A stretch of 64,000 nt of DNA from Emticicia aquatica (GTDB taxonomy: Bacteria; Bacteroidota; Bacteroidia; Cytophagales; Spirosomataceae). Shown one piece after another: positions 9,804 to 19,256 of this stretch; the first letter of the stretch is position 1; each line of letters begins with the position of its first letter. The stretch lies in NCBI RefSeq assembly GCF_923079645.1, contig NZ_CAKLPY010000001.1, positions 1,260,001 through 1,324,000 of the forward strand. Reading direction: 5' to 3'. The notes under the pieces were generated by a model, which saw only the letters and a list, made by a program, of their open reading frames with translations, did no database searches and was not told the DNA's origin. The position numbers were made by a program, and so were the translations under genes.

Positions 9804-9998
9804 TTATCGTGTTGCACAACGAGTAACCATAATAATGATACAGACCAAAAACATCAAAATTGATATTTTATTGATTCCGTGCATCATTTTTAAGTTAAAA
9901 CTATGTGGATATTTTCCTTCTTTATCTTTTACGAAGATTCTGAAAAAATATCCAAAAACTGGGCCAATTGAGAAAAATTCTTTTAATTTATTTATCAT
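9804..9998 (-). CDS. Small single-pass membrane protein (DUF6728-like)
   Basis: 64 residues: a basic, aromatic N-terminal half (KLKEFFSIGPVFGYFFR) followed by HGINKISILMFLVCIIIMV, a single membrane helix. The pattern resembles small conserved Cytophagales proteins that I remember as DUF6728; this name should be treated as tentative. It sits between ispG (34 bases upstream) and the yjbR-like gene (11 bases downstream). The frame extends to a TTG at 10028, but the ATG at 9996-9998 is the better start. The function is unknown. Confidence 0.6.
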   Translation of the reverse strand: MINKLKEFFSIGPVFGYFFRIFVKDKEGKYPHSFNLKMMHGINKISILMFLVCIIIMVTRCATR

Positions 9999-10032
9999 CT
10001 TATTGTTTATTAATACGCTAATTATCAAGCCA

Positions 10033-12036
10033 TTACATAGAATATTCTAATTTCTCTTGCTCAAACCAACGCCCATCTTCTTTGATAAGTTCAATCAATT
10101 CATTAACGGCATTATCTGCATGAACAGCCTTTTTTATTACTATTTGTCCACGATACAAAGCAATTTTATCCTTTCCGATTCCAACATATCCATAATCTGC
10201 ATCTGCCATTTCTCCTGGCCCGTTTACAATACAACCCATGATTCCAATCTTTACACCTTTCAAATGGTCAGTACGTTTTCTTATCATGGCGGTCGTTTCT
10301 TGCAAATCAAATAATGTTCTTCCGCAAGATGGACAACTAATATATTCTGTTTTACTCATCCTCGTTCGTGCCGCCTGTAAAATTCCAAAAGCCGTACTAT
10401 TAACAGTTTTCAATCGCTCTAATTTATCTTGTTTTGTAGTTAAATCTGGTAAAGCCACCATTATTCCATCTCCAAAACCTTCAATTAAAACTCCGCCACA
10501 ATCTGTTGCCGCAAAAAGTTGAAAGTCACTTTCAGGGATATTACCATATTTTTTACTCAAAATTACTGGATTTTTAATACCATATTTCAATATTTGAAAG
10601 TAAAAAGTTCTGAATTCAATCATCGAAGCGTCTGATTTTGAATTTACAACAATTACTATATTCTTATATTGTTTGATAAATTCAATAAAGACTGGCGTTA
10701 AATCATCTATTGTAAGTTGTAAAAAATTCAAACTTTCGTGTAATTCCTTTGATGGATCAAAAAAATCCTCCACAGAAAATAAGGGTAATTTATTTTGCTT
10801 ATCAGTTTGAGTTTGCCAAGTTCTATAATCTAAAATTTCTTTCAATCCATTAGGTAACATGAAAGGAGCTGCTTTTTTCCCAGAATAAATGTAATCTGCA
10901 CCCAAATCATTCATTCTCCATTTATCTGGTAAGGGTAAATAAAAATGCCCAATAGGCTTTAAATCATCATGATTTTCAACATCAATAGTCGAATAATCTG
11001 CAATCACTCTTGGTACATTTAAGCCTCCAAAATTACCAACTTCAAAGGTTTCTCTTCGAGTATAACTATAAGGATTTATTGGTGAAACTGGAAACGCTGT
11101 ATCGTGCTTTATTAATTCTGAAAAATGATTATTTTGCTTAGAATCAGCACTTTTTGTGATTAAACTTCTTGCAACAGGAGCTTCAAATTCAGGGTCTTCT
11201 GTTAAACTTACCCTAACGGTATCACCCAAACCATCTTCCAACAAAGTACCAATTCCCATTGAAGATTTAATTCTACCATCTTCGCCTTCTCCAGCTTCAG
11301 TAACCCCCAAATGCAGTGGATACGGTTTCAATTTTTCTTCCTCAAGTCGTTGTACCAAAAGTCGGTAAGCCTGAACCATTACTTGTGGATTTGATGATTT
11401 CATCGAAATCACGATATTGAAATAGTTTTCATCTTCACAGATTCGTAAAAACTCCAAAGCTGATTCAACCATTCCCAGAGGCGTATCTCCATAACGACTC
11501 AAAATTCGGTCTGAAAGTGAACCATGATTCGTACCGATACGCATGGCTGTGCCATATTCTTTACAAATTTTTATCAAAGGCAGAAATCTTTCACGGATAC
11601 GTTCTAATTCAATCGCATAACTTTCATTTGTATAATCAATAATATCAAAACGTTTTTTATCAGCGTAATTTCCTGGATTTATCCTTACTTTTTCTACAAT
11701 TCTCGCTGCTAATTCAGCCGCATTCGGTGTAAAATGAATATCTGCAACCAAAGGTGTTTTATAACCTCTTTTGCGAAGTTCATTTTTAATATTTTCAAGA
11801 TTTTGAGCTTCTTTAACACTTGGAGCAGTAATACGTACTAATTCACAACCACTTTCAATCATTCTAATCGACTGTTCAACAGAGCCAATGGTATCCATTG
11901 TATCAATTGTGGTCATTGATTGAACACGAATTGGTGAATCAGAACCAAGACTTAAATCTCCAATTTTGATTTGGTTGGTAATTCGACGAGAATATTCAGT
12001 GAGAGATTGACAGTATTTTTTTTGAAAATCTTGCAT
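10033..12036 (-). CDS. ispG: 4-hydroxy-3-methylbut-2-enyl-diphosphate synthase, long form
   Basis: Catalyses the reductive ring opening of methylerythritol cyclodiphosphate to HMBPP in the MEP isoprenoid pathway, using a [4Fe-4S] cluster. At 667 residues it is the long form with a large domain inserted between the TIM barrel and the Fe-S domain, as in Bacteroidota, Chlamydia and plants. Visible are the barrel start RVQSMTTIDTMDT, the VADIHFTPNAA segment, and C-terminal cluster cysteines in SCPSCGRT and IMGCIVNGPGEMADADYG. I chose the ATG at 12034-12036: upstream codons to a TTG at 12096 encode a hydrophobic run that is not part of the family. First gene of a leftward run of five. Confidence 0.95.
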   Translation of the reverse strand: MQDFQKKYCQSLTEYSRRITNQIKIGDLSLGSDSPIRVQSMTTIDTMDTIGSVEQSIRMIESGCELVRITAPSVKEAQNLENIKNELRKRGYKTPLVADIHFTPNAAELAARIVEKVRINPGNYADKKRFDIIDYTNESYAIELERIRERFLPLIKICKEYGTAMRIGTNHGSLSDRILSRYGDTPLGMVESALEFLRICEDENYFNIVISMKSSNPQVMVQAYRLLVQRLEEEKLKPYPLHLGVTEAGEGEDGRIKSSMGIGTLLEDGLGDTVRVSLTEDPEFEAPVARSLITKSADSKQNNHFSELIKHDTAFPVSPINPYSYTRRETFEVGNFGGLNVPRVIADYSTIDVENHDDLKPIGHFYLPLPDKWRMNDLGADYIYSGKKAAPFMLPNGLKEILDYRTWQTQTDKQNKLPLFSVEDFFDPSKELHESLNFLQLTIDDLTPVFIEFIKQYKNIVIVVNSKSDASMIEFRTFYFQILKYGIKNPVILSKKYGNIPESDFQLFAATDCGGVLIEGFGDGIMVALPDLTTKQDKLERLKTVNSTAFGILQAARTRMSKTEYISCPSCGRTLFDLQETTAMIRKRTDHLKGVKIGIMGCIVNGPGEMADADYGYVGIGKDKIALYRGQIVIKKAVHADNAVNELIELIKEDGRWFEQEKLEYSM

Positions 12037-12232
12037 AAAGGCAATTAACAGATTTAATATTGAATTGAATATTTTGGTTTGATAAAAATACATCAATCCA
12101 AAAATAGAAAAGTGTTTAAATCAACATTCTAATATTTGCAAATTTAGCTATGAATATAACTATTATTACGATAGAAAGGTTGAAAAATTTGTCAACTATT
12201 ATGATTGTAGTCGCATTTTGGTTATTTTTTGG

Positions 12233-12240
12233 TATTTTTG
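12233..12240 (+). promoter_or_regulatory. Putative -7 element of queE
   Basis: TATTTTTG fits TAnnTTTG exactly and lies 16 bases before the chosen queE ATG at 12257. A TTG at 12205-12207 is spaced 25 bases upstream, slightly beyond the usual 17-23, so the promoter is only partly supported. Confidence 0.3.
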
Positions 12241-12256
12241 CAGATATTTTGATAAA

Positions 12257-12871
12257 ATGATGATTTCGACAGAAAATAAATTACCTGTAATGGAAGCTTT
12301 TTATACGCTGCAAGGCGAAGGTTTTCATGCAGGAAGAGCAGCCTATTTTATTCGTTTGGGTGGATGTGATGTTGGCTGTGTTTGGTGTGATGTTAAAGAA
12401 TCTTGGGATGCATCAATTCATCCTCAAGTTTCAATAGATAAGATTGTTGATGAAGCAAAAAAATTTACTGGACGATTAGCTGTAATCACAGGTGGTGAAC
12501 CTTTAATGTATGATTTGAGCGACTTAACAATCGCCTTGAAAAATGCTGGATTTCAAACAAATATTGAAACCTCGGGAGCTCATCCAATGTCGGGCCAATG
12601 GGATTGGGTTTGCTTTTCGCCGAAAAAATTTAAGGAGGCTCATCCAAGTATATTTGAACAAGCAAATGAATTAAAAGTTATTGTTTACAATAAATCTGAC
12701 TTTGCTTATGCAGAAAAATATGCTAAACTCGTCAATCCGAATTGTGTCCTTTTACTTCAACCAGAGTGGGGAAAACAAGAAGAAATGCAACCATTAATTA
12801 TTGATTATATCAAAGCAAATCCACAGTGGAGAGTGAGTTTGCAAACACATAAATTTCTAAATATTCCATAA
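12257..12871 (+). CDS. queE: 7-carboxy-7-deazaguanine synthase
   Basis: Radical SAM enzyme that converts 6-carboxytetrahydropterin to 7-carboxy-7-deazaguanine on the way to queuosine in tRNA. The 204-residue protein has the substrate motif TLQGEGFHAGRAA, then cysteines C37, C41 and C44 in the CX3CX2C radical-SAM motif, and GGEP and ETSGAHP downstream. Two ATGs are adjacent (12257, 12260); the first is taken. An open frame to a TTG at 12218 is not needed. No other queuosine genes are in the window. The gene is divergent from ispG and convergent with the FAD oxidoreductase. Confidence 0.93.
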   Translation: MMISTENKLPVMEAFYTLQGEGFHAGRAAYFIRLGGCDVGCVWCDVKESWDASIHPQVSIDKIVDEAKKFTGRLAVITGGEPLMYDLSDLTIALKNAGFQTNIETSGAHPMSGQWDWVCFSPKKFKEAHPSIFEQANELKVIVYNKSDFAYAEKYAKLVNPNCVLLLQPEWGKQEEMQPLIIDYIKANPQWRVSLQTHKFLNIP

Positions 12872-12908
12872 AAAAGAGCGGTTATTCTATATGAATAACC
12901 GCTCTTTT
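12872..12908. terminator. Bidirectional terminator, queE / FAD oxidoreductase
   Basis: A perfect 16-bp inverted repeat (AAAAGAGCGGTTATTC, loop TATAT) sits between two convergent genes. The A-rich left flank and T-rich right flank give a U-tract in both directions. Confidence 0.9.
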
Positions 12909-12931
12909 AAGTTTTTCTGTAAAACCGCTAT

Positions 12932-14047
12932 TTACAGCATTTTCCCATGCGTTAATCTCACAATTGGATTTAATAAAATAGGCATTTTTTGAAGCACTGA
13001 AACTGTTAAATTTGAAACAAATTCATCTCCAAAAAGCTTTTGTAATTGTCTTCCTCGCCAAAGTCTATTTCTAAAATTTGTATTCAATTCTTTGGTATAT
13101 TTATTTTCAAGTTCATCTCTGGTAATTTCATTATTCAGAAATCGATTGACTAAATTTGCACAAATGACAGCACCTCTGATTGCAATCGACATGCCATTTC
13201 CTGCTAATGGAGTGATTAAACCAGCAGTATCACCAACCATCAAAACATTTTTATCAACTGCGGTTTTTGGCAAAAATATAATTTCATTGATAACCAAAGG
13301 TTTTTCAAATATGAACGTCGCATTTTTAAAAATATCTCGTAAAAATGGATTTTTGCTCATAAATTCAGCTTCCATTTCCTGAATACCTCCACTTTGTTTA
13401 ACAATATTTCTATTTACAAGATAACATAAACAATACTGATTATTTTCAATCGCAGAAATACCACAGTAACCATTATTAAAATTATGAAGTGCTATTAAAT
13501 CCTTTGGAAAATTATATTTTATATGATATTTAACTCCAACAAAAGCCGTTGATTGTTTAGGGATTTCTCGCTGTAAAGCTTTATCTAGTTTTGCACGTTT
13601 ACCATAAGCTCCAATAACCACTTTTGCTTCAAAAGTTTGACCATTATTGGTATCAATAAAAAATGTTTCATTAATTTTTTGAACTTCATCAACACTTGTA
13701 TTCAAAACAAAATTAACACCATTTTTAACGGCGATTTTGTACAATTCATGGTCGATAGAATATCGGCTAACTCCAAAACCGCCCATTTCTAACCTTGTTT
13801 CAATACTTTTACCATTAACAGCTGATAATTGAAATCTTTGAATTTTAGTGGCCCCAATATCATCTAAATCTAACCCTAAACTCTCTAAAAAAGATTTAAC
13901 TTCATTAGAAATATATTCACCACAAACTTTATGAAATGGATAAGCATATTTTTCGATTAAAAGTACATTAAAATTTTGGCGAGCCAGTTGAATCGAAGCG
14001 ACAAGCCCTCCAAGTCCCCCTCCAATGATTATGGTATCATATTGCAT
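12932..14047 (-). CDS. FAD-dependent oxidoreductase (geranylgeranyl reductase-like)
   Basis: 371 residues of the class A flavoprotein fold. The dinucleotide-binding motif IIGGGLGGLVASIQLA is at residues 6-21, an FAD-contacting segment reads CGEYISNEV, and the second FAD motif is MVGDTAGLITPLAGNGMSIAIRGA at about residues 266-289. The family includes geranylgeranyl reductases, FixC-like and halogenase-like enzymes, and Bacteroidota copies are often near flexirubin or lipid genes. The substrate is unknown. The gene lies 21 bases after the haloperoxidase-like gene on the same strand, so the two are probably co-transcribed. Confidence 0.85.
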   Translation of the reverse strand: MQYDTIIIGGGLGGLVASIQLARQNFNVLLIEKYAYPFHKVCGEYISNEVKSFLESLGLDLDDIGATKIQRFQLSAVNGKSIETRLEMGGFGVSRYSIDHELYKIAVKNGVNFVLNTSVDEVQKINETFFIDTNNGQTFEAKVVIGAYGKRAKLDKALQREIPKQSTAFVGVKYHIKYNFPKDLIALHNFNNGYCGISAIENNQYCLCYLVNRNIVKQSGGIQEMEAEFMSKNPFLRDIFKNATFIFEKPLVINEIIFLPKTAVDKNVLMVGDTAGLITPLAGNGMSIAIRGAVICANLVNRFLNNEITRDELENKYTKELNTNFRNRLWRGRQLQKLFGDEFVSNLTVSVLQKMPILLNPIVRLTHGKML

Positions 14048-14068
14048 AAGTTGTTATTAAATGGTTCA

Positions 14069-15601
14069 CTATTTTTTGTATTTCAAAGCTAAGGCGTTTT
14101 TTCCAATTATTTTACCCAATGCTTCTCCTTGTTCGATTCCATCTCTAAAATGAATTCCACCATAAACTCTTGAAATACTACATTCATGAGCAGCATTCCA
14201 AAAAGATGAAAAAGTTTTTGGTGGACCAACAAAATATTTCGAATAATCAACAAAACTGATGTTTTCACCAATTTTAGCTGTTAAAACCTCCGCCATAGTT
14301 GAAGTTTGTGCAGAATGACCAGAAGGAAATTCAGGAAAAGGCGGTGTTAATAAAGCAGGTTCCCATTGATTATCTATGTATTTTTTAATGAATGCAATTG
14401 GTCTAATTAAATTATATTGGTATTTTAATCGCCAAGTTGCTATAAAAGCGTCATTTATAGCTAATGTTAAAACGCTATAAAGTTCGGTTGCTCGATTCAA
14501 GTTTACAGGATTTTGCTTCAAAACTTGTGTTAAAATTGAAACCGAATGGCCAGGAGCTGTATAAGTAAAAGTTGCGGCGTCATCCCAAAAATTGGCAATT
14601 TGTAATTTTTCACTATTGGGTGTTACTTGTTTTGAAATATTATACACTTCCAATGCCATTTTATAGAAAGGTGAATTGGGATAAATTGAAAATTCTATTG
14701 ATGGTTTGATGTCAATTTCGGCTTGATTAGTTTTTAAAAACGTACGATTATTTCCCCATTTTGGATGTAACGGACCAGTATTTTCTAAGTCTGCCACACG
14801 ATTAATTTCAAAACAAGATAAGCAAATCGGTAATTTATATGACATATTGTATGTTCTCATAAATGACTGATGTCCACCATCTCCTTTGGAATATTCATAA
14901 ATCCAAAAGGCGATTTTTGCTCCATAAATCTTTGAAAACCTCATCGTTTCTGGTGAAAGTTGATTAGCAAAATGTGTATTTACTGAATCATTTAGTGCAT
15001 AAACTTTCTCCATCCAAATGTATGGTGCAGAAATAAATAACTTATCAACTAATTTGAAAATCGTTGAATTTATGGCAACGGCTGCATTATAGTTGGTTGT
15101 TTCGATTTTCAAACTATCAGGACGTTTGAATTCTTGCAACTGCTCTGAAAGAGAAATATAGTCGTTATTGGCAGGTAATGCAGATTCGTATGCAGCCAAA
15201 TTGATATATGCCATATTTCGAGCAGCTACGCAAGGTGAATAACCTTGCGTTTGTTCAATTAACTCAAAAATTAGTTCATGCCATTTAACCAACAAATCCG
15301 AATTGTTATAATTATAAACCTTCGTTGGCTCAACTTTCGTAGCCGTTGGACTTCCAACTTGGATATTTTTTTCTTCTTCAACTATGTTTTCTTCAACTTC
15401 AATTGCCTTTTTTTCAACTTTGATTTCCTTAACAGGCTTTTCTGTTTTAAGATTTTTTTCTTGAATAATCTTATCTTTTTCTAGAGAAGGTTTAGTACTA
15501 TTTTGGCTGTTGGGAGGCGTTTTTTTTTGATTGACTGGTTTCTGTGAAAAGCTGTAACCGCAACTCATCATTACGGCTAATACACAAATGATTCTTTTCA
15601 T
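14069..15601 (-). CDS. Vanadium-dependent haloperoxidase / PAP2-like exported protein
   Basis: 510 residues. The signal peptide ends near YSFSQ (about residue 20). Residues ~20-95 form a Lys/Glu-rich, low-complexity linker. The rest is the PAP2/vanadium haloperoxidase helical domain. All vanadate ligands of the family can be matched: K-x6-R in RLKYQYNLIRP (near 391-400), SGH in FPSGHSAQ (near 429), and R-x5-H in SRVYGGIHFRDG (near 475-481). It could oxidise halides with hydrogen peroxide or act as an acid phosphatase; the sequence cannot separate these. Probably upstream partner of the FAD oxidoreductase. The start ATG at 15599-15601 gives a clean signal peptide. Confidence 0.85.
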   Translation of the reverse strand: MKRIICVLAVMMSCGYSFSQKPVNQKKTPPNSQNSTKPSLEKDKIIQEKNLKTEKPVKEIKVEKKAIEVEENIVEEEKNIQVGSPTATKVEPTKVYNYNNSDLLVKWHELIFELIEQTQGYSPCVAARNMAYINLAAYESALPANNDYISLSEQLQEFKRPDSLKIETTNYNAAVAINSTIFKLVDKLFISAPYIWMEKVYALNDSVNTHFANQLSPETMRFSKIYGAKIAFWIYEYSKGDGGHQSFMRTYNMSYKLPICLSCFEINRVADLENTGPLHPKWGNNRTFLKTNQAEIDIKPSIEFSIYPNSPFYKMALEVYNISKQVTPNSEKLQIANFWDDAATFTYTAPGHSVSILTQVLKQNPVNLNRATELYSVLTLAINDAFIATWRLKYQYNLIRPIAFIKKYIDNQWEPALLTPPFPEFPSGHSAQTSTMAEVLTAKIGENISFVDYSKYFVGPPKTFSSFWNAAHECSISRVYGGIHFRDGIEQGEALGKIIGKNALALKYKK

Positions 15602-15746
15602 ATTATTTTTTTGGTGGTTCTTTAGACAAAGTAATTTAGCGTAAATACCTTTTTTTTATTCAATAATTTCATACAAATTTAATTTATTTCTTCACTTAAA
15701 AAAAATCAATGTAATTTAGTGGCTGAAATAACAATTTAACACAAAA

Positions 15747-18635
15747 ATGCCCTCAAAAAAACTATTTCTCTTAGATGCGATGGCTCTGATTTATCGGGCT
15801 CATTTTGCTTTTGTCAAAGCTCCACGTATCACTTCAAAAGGTTTAAACACGAGTTGTGTTTTTGGCTTCGCCAATGCAATTTTGGAAGTAATTCAGAAAG
15901 AAAAACCAACGCATATTGGTGTAGCTTTTGATTTACCTGGGGGTACTTTTAGAAATGAAATGTATCCAGCATATAAAGCTAATCGACAAGAACAACCTGA
16001 GGATATTACAATTGCAATTCCTTATGTGAAAAAATTAGTCGAAGCAATGGATATTCCGCTTTTGATGGTTCAAGGTTTTGAAGCAGATGATGTGATTGGA
16101 ACAATTGCAAAAAAAGCAGCTAAAGCCGATTTTGAGGTTTTTATGATGACACCAGATAAAGATTATGGGCAAATTGTAGAAGAACACGTTTATCTTTACA
16201 AACCTGCAATTTTTGGAAAGGATGTAGAAATAATGGGCGTAAAAGAAATTTGTGACCGTTGGGGCATTAGCCGTACCGAACAAATTATTGATTTATTAGG
16301 CTTAATGGGCGATGCCGTTGATAATATTCCAGGCGTTCCAGGCGTTGGTGAAAAAACGGCAGCCAAACTCATAGCAGCGTATGATTCTGTTGAAGGTCTC
16401 TATGAAAATGTTGATAAATTGACTGGAAAATTAGCCGAAACTGTCAAAAATAACAAAGAACAAGCGTTTCTTTCAAAAGAGTTAGCTCGAATAGATTTAA
16501 ACGTTCCTATTGAATTCGATGAAGATTTTTTGAAAATTTCTTCACCAAAAGTTGAAATTCTTTCTCCTTTATTGGATGAATTAGAATTTAGAACGCTTAG
16601 AAAAAGGCTGTTACCTGATGAACCGCAAACCAGCGGTAGCAGTCAAACTTCTGCAAGTAAAAAACAAGATTCAACGCCAATAAATGCCTTAAAAGCAAAA
16701 TCTGGCCAACAAATATCGATGTTTGAAGCGATGGCTTCTCCTAGTCAAACCACTTCAGAAAAGATTGAAAACCAGTTTTTCCAAGAAGAAATTGAAGAAA
16801 ACATCTACCATGAAAGTAGCATTAAAGATACCATTTCTAATAAAATTCACGAATATCATCTGATTGATACACCAGAGCTTCGTAAAAGTTTAATACATTA
16901 TTTATCAAAACAAGATGAATTTTGTTTCGATAGCGAAACAACTTCTGTTGATGCCGTTGACGCAGAAATCGTTGGTTTATCTTTTGCTTATCGTGCAGGC
17001 GAGGCTTATTATGTGCCAATGCCTGAAAACCAAATTGAAGCCCAAAGAATTATCAATGAATTCAAAGAAGTTTTTGAAAATGAGTCAATTTCAAAAATTG
17101 GGCAAAACATTAAATATGATTTGATGATTTTGAAAAATTATGGCATTGAACTCAAAGGTAAAATGTTTGATACGATGCTTGCTCATTATATCATTGAGCC
17201 TGAGCAAAGACACGGAATGGATTATCTGTCGAATATTTACTTAAATTATGACCCAGTTTCTATAGAAACTTTGATTGGAAAAGGAAAGTCGCAAGGAAGT
17301 ATGCGAGATGTGGCAGCCGAAAAAATCAAAGAATATGCTGCAGAAGATGCCGATGTAACGTTACAATTAAAGTCTATTTTGCAACCAAAAATTGTAGAAT
17401 ATCAACAACAAAAACTCCTGGAAAACGTAGAAATGCCACTTGTAAATGTACTAGCTGGTATGGAATATGAAGGTGTTAGAATTGATATGAATGCTTTGAA
17501 AGAAATGTCAAATGTGCTAGATGTTGATGTGAAACAAATTCAATCGGATATTTTTTCGCTAGCTGGTCAAGAATTCAATGTTGCGTCACCGAAACAATTG
17601 GGAGATATTTTGTTTGATAAATTAAAACTCGATAGCAAAGCCAAAAAGACTAAAACAGGTCAATATGCTACTGGCGAAGAAATTTTATCAAAACTAGAAA
17701 ATGAACATGAAATCGTTAGAAAAATTTTAGACTTTAGAGAGCTCGTAAAATTAAAAAATACTTATGTGGATGCTTTGCCAGAACTTATTTCTAAAAAAAC
17801 TGGTCGAATTCATACTTCATATAACCAAGCAGTTGCGGCGACTGGTCGATTGAGTTCAACCAATCCGAATTTACAAAACATTCCGATACGGACACCAAGA
17901 GGACGTGAAATTAGAAAAGCATTTGTTCCAAGAAATGAAGATTTTCTAATTCTTTCGGCTGATTATTCTCAAATTGAATTAAGAATCATGGCCGCTTTTA
18001 GTGAGGATGAAAGTATGTTAGAAGCCTTCAATCAAGGCATAGATATTCACTCAACCACTGCCTCAAAAGTATTTAAAGTTTCGCTTGCCGACGTTACTTC
18101 TGATATGCGTCGAAAAGCAAAAATGGTAAACTTTGGCATTATTTATGGCATTTCTGCCTTTGGTTTGGCTCAAAGATTAAATATTCCGAGAGGTGAAGCT
18201 AAAGACATAATTGATGCTTATTGGGTCGAATTTCCTAAAATCAAGCTCTTTATGGATAGTACGATAAATAAAGCACGTGAAATGAAATTCGTAGAAACTA
18301 TCTTAGGAAGAAGACGATATTTAAGAGACATCAACTCTCAAAATATGACCGACAGAGGTTTTGCAGAACGAAATGCAATCAATGCACCAATTCAAGGTTC
18401 GGCGGCTGATATGATTAAAGTTGCTATGATTCAAATACATGATTTCATAGAAAAAGAAAATCTTCAATCAAGAATGATTTTACAAGTGCATGACGAATTA
18501 GTTTTTGATGCCCATCGTTCTGAAGTGGACTTTTTAAAAACAAAAGTAAACGAATTGATGTGCAATGCAATTCCGATGGCAGTAAAAATGGAAACAGGTA
18601 TGGGCATTGGCGAAAATTGGTTGGAAGCTCATTAA
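15747..18635 (+). CDS. polA: DNA polymerase I
   Basis: 962 residues, full-length three-domain PolA for Okazaki-fragment processing and repair. Residues 1-~290 are the 5' nuclease (LFLLDAMALIYRAHFA; GDAVDNIPGVPGVGEKTA). The proofreading domain keeps its acidic residues: FDSETTS (exo I), IGQNIKYDLMI (exo II) and YAAEDADVTL (exo III), so it is probably active, unlike in many Gram-positive PolAs. The polymerase motifs are DYSQIELR near residue 738 (motif A), RRKAKMVNFGIIYG (motif B) and QVHDEL near 912 (motif C). First gene of a rightward run that continues, 18 bases later, with the nucleotidyltransferase. Confidence 0.97.
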   Translation: MPSKKLFLLDAMALIYRAHFAFVKAPRITSKGLNTSCVFGFANAILEVIQKEKPTHIGVAFDLPGGTFRNEMYPAYKANRQEQPEDITIAIPYVKKLVEAMDIPLLMVQGFEADDVIGTIAKKAAKADFEVFMMTPDKDYGQIVEEHVYLYKPAIFGKDVEIMGVKEICDRWGISRTEQIIDLLGLMGDAVDNIPGVPGVGEKTAAKLIAAYDSVEGLYENVDKLTGKLAETVKNNKEQAFLSKELARIDLNVPIEFDEDFLKISSPKVEILSPLLDELEFRTLRKRLLPDEPQTSGSSQTSASKKQDSTPINALKAKSGQQISMFEAMASPSQTTSEKIENQFFQEEIEENIYHESSIKDTISNKIHEYHLIDTPELRKSLIHYLSKQDEFCFDSETTSVDAVDAEIVGLSFAYRAGEAYYVPMPENQIEAQRIINEFKEVFENESISKIGQNIKYDLMILKNYGIELKGKMFDTMLAHYIIEPEQRHGMDYLSNIYLNYDPVSIETLIGKGKSQGSMRDVAAEKIKEYAAEDADVTLQLKSILQPKIVEYQQQKLLENVEMPLVNVLAGMEYEGVRIDMNALKEMSNVLDVDVKQIQSDIFSLAGQEFNVASPKQLGDILFDKLKLDSKAKKTKTGQYATGEEILSKLENEHEIVRKILDFRELVKLKNTYVDALPELISKKTGRIHTSYNQAVAATGRLSSTNPNLQNIPIRTPRGREIRKAFVPRNEDFLILSADYSQIELRIMAAFSEDESMLEAFNQGIDIHSTTASKVFKVSLADVTSDMRRKAKMVNFGIIYGISAFGLAQRLNIPRGEAKDIIDAYWVEFPKIKLFMDSTINKAREMKFVETILGRRRYLRDINSQNMTDRGFAERNAINAPIQGSAADMIKVAMIQIHDFIEKENLQSRMILQVHDELVFDAHRSEVDFLKTKVNELMCNAIPMAVKMETGMGIGENWLEAH

Positions 18636-18653
18636 TCACTAGATAAAATTCAC

Positions 18654-19256
18654 ATGAATACAAGTATAATTATCTTAGCCGCAGGGGCTTCTTCACGAAT
18701 GGGAGCTCCAAAGCAATTATTGTTAGTAGATGGCAAAACACTAATTAAAAGAGTTGCTGAAGTAGCAATTGATACCCCTTGCCATCCGATTGTTACAGTA
18801 TTAGGTGCAAATAGACATTTAATACGAAAAGAAATAGAAAAAATACCTATCACAGTCATTGACAATCCGCAATGGGAAAATGGCATGTCAAGTTCAATTA
18901 AAATGGGTTTAGTTGGAACTTATATGACTCAAAAAGAAATGGATGCAGTTATTTTTCTAACAGTTGATATGCCTTTTGTTACAGCCAGATTAATTAATGA
19001 AATGATTGAAAAAGCAACAGAAAACCCAGAAATAGAAATTGTTGCTTGCAAATACGATAATCAGGTCGGAATTCCAGTTTTATTTAAACGACCGCTATTC
19101 AATGATTTACTTGAACTGAAAGGTGATGAGGGTGCAAAGAAAATTGTCTTAAAAAACAAAGAAAAGACAGCCTTAATCGATTTTCCAGAAGGAAAATTCG
19201 ATTTGGATACCATCGACGAATATCGCAATTTTGTATCTAATTATAACTCAAATTGA
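18654..19256 (+). CDS. MocA/MobA-like nucleotidyltransferase
   Basis: 200 residues with the Rossmann-like NTP-transferase fold. The nucleotide-binding signature IILAAGASSRMGAPKQLL is at residues 5-22, the metal-binding TVDMPFV follows near residue 102, and GDEGAKKIV lies near 160. Related enzymes attach CMP or GMP to molybdopterin (MocA, MobA); others use different acceptors. No molybdenum-cofactor genes are in the window, so the acceptor is uncertain. The TGA stop overlaps the ATG of the next gene (TGATG), which suggests translational coupling with the acyltransferase. Confidence 0.85.
   Translation: MNTSIIILAAGASSRMGAPKQLLLVDGKTLIKRVAEVAIDTPCHPIVTVLGANRHLIRKEIEKIPITVIDNPQWENGMSSSIKMGLVGTYMTQKEMDAVIFLTVDMPFVTARLINEMIEKATENPEIEIVACKYDNQVGIPVLFKRPLFNDLLELKGDEGAKKIVLKNKEKTALIDFPEGKFDLDTIDEYRNFVSNYNSN

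Noticed and set aside
14993..15601. Lys/Glu-rich segment of the haloperoxidase as a possible tandem repeat
   Set aside because: It is low-complexity but has no regular repeat unit at the DNA level.
16035..16283. An 82-codon leftward frame inside polA
   Set aside because: It is the antisense of a strongly conserved coding region and is rich in residues produced by complementing polA codons.
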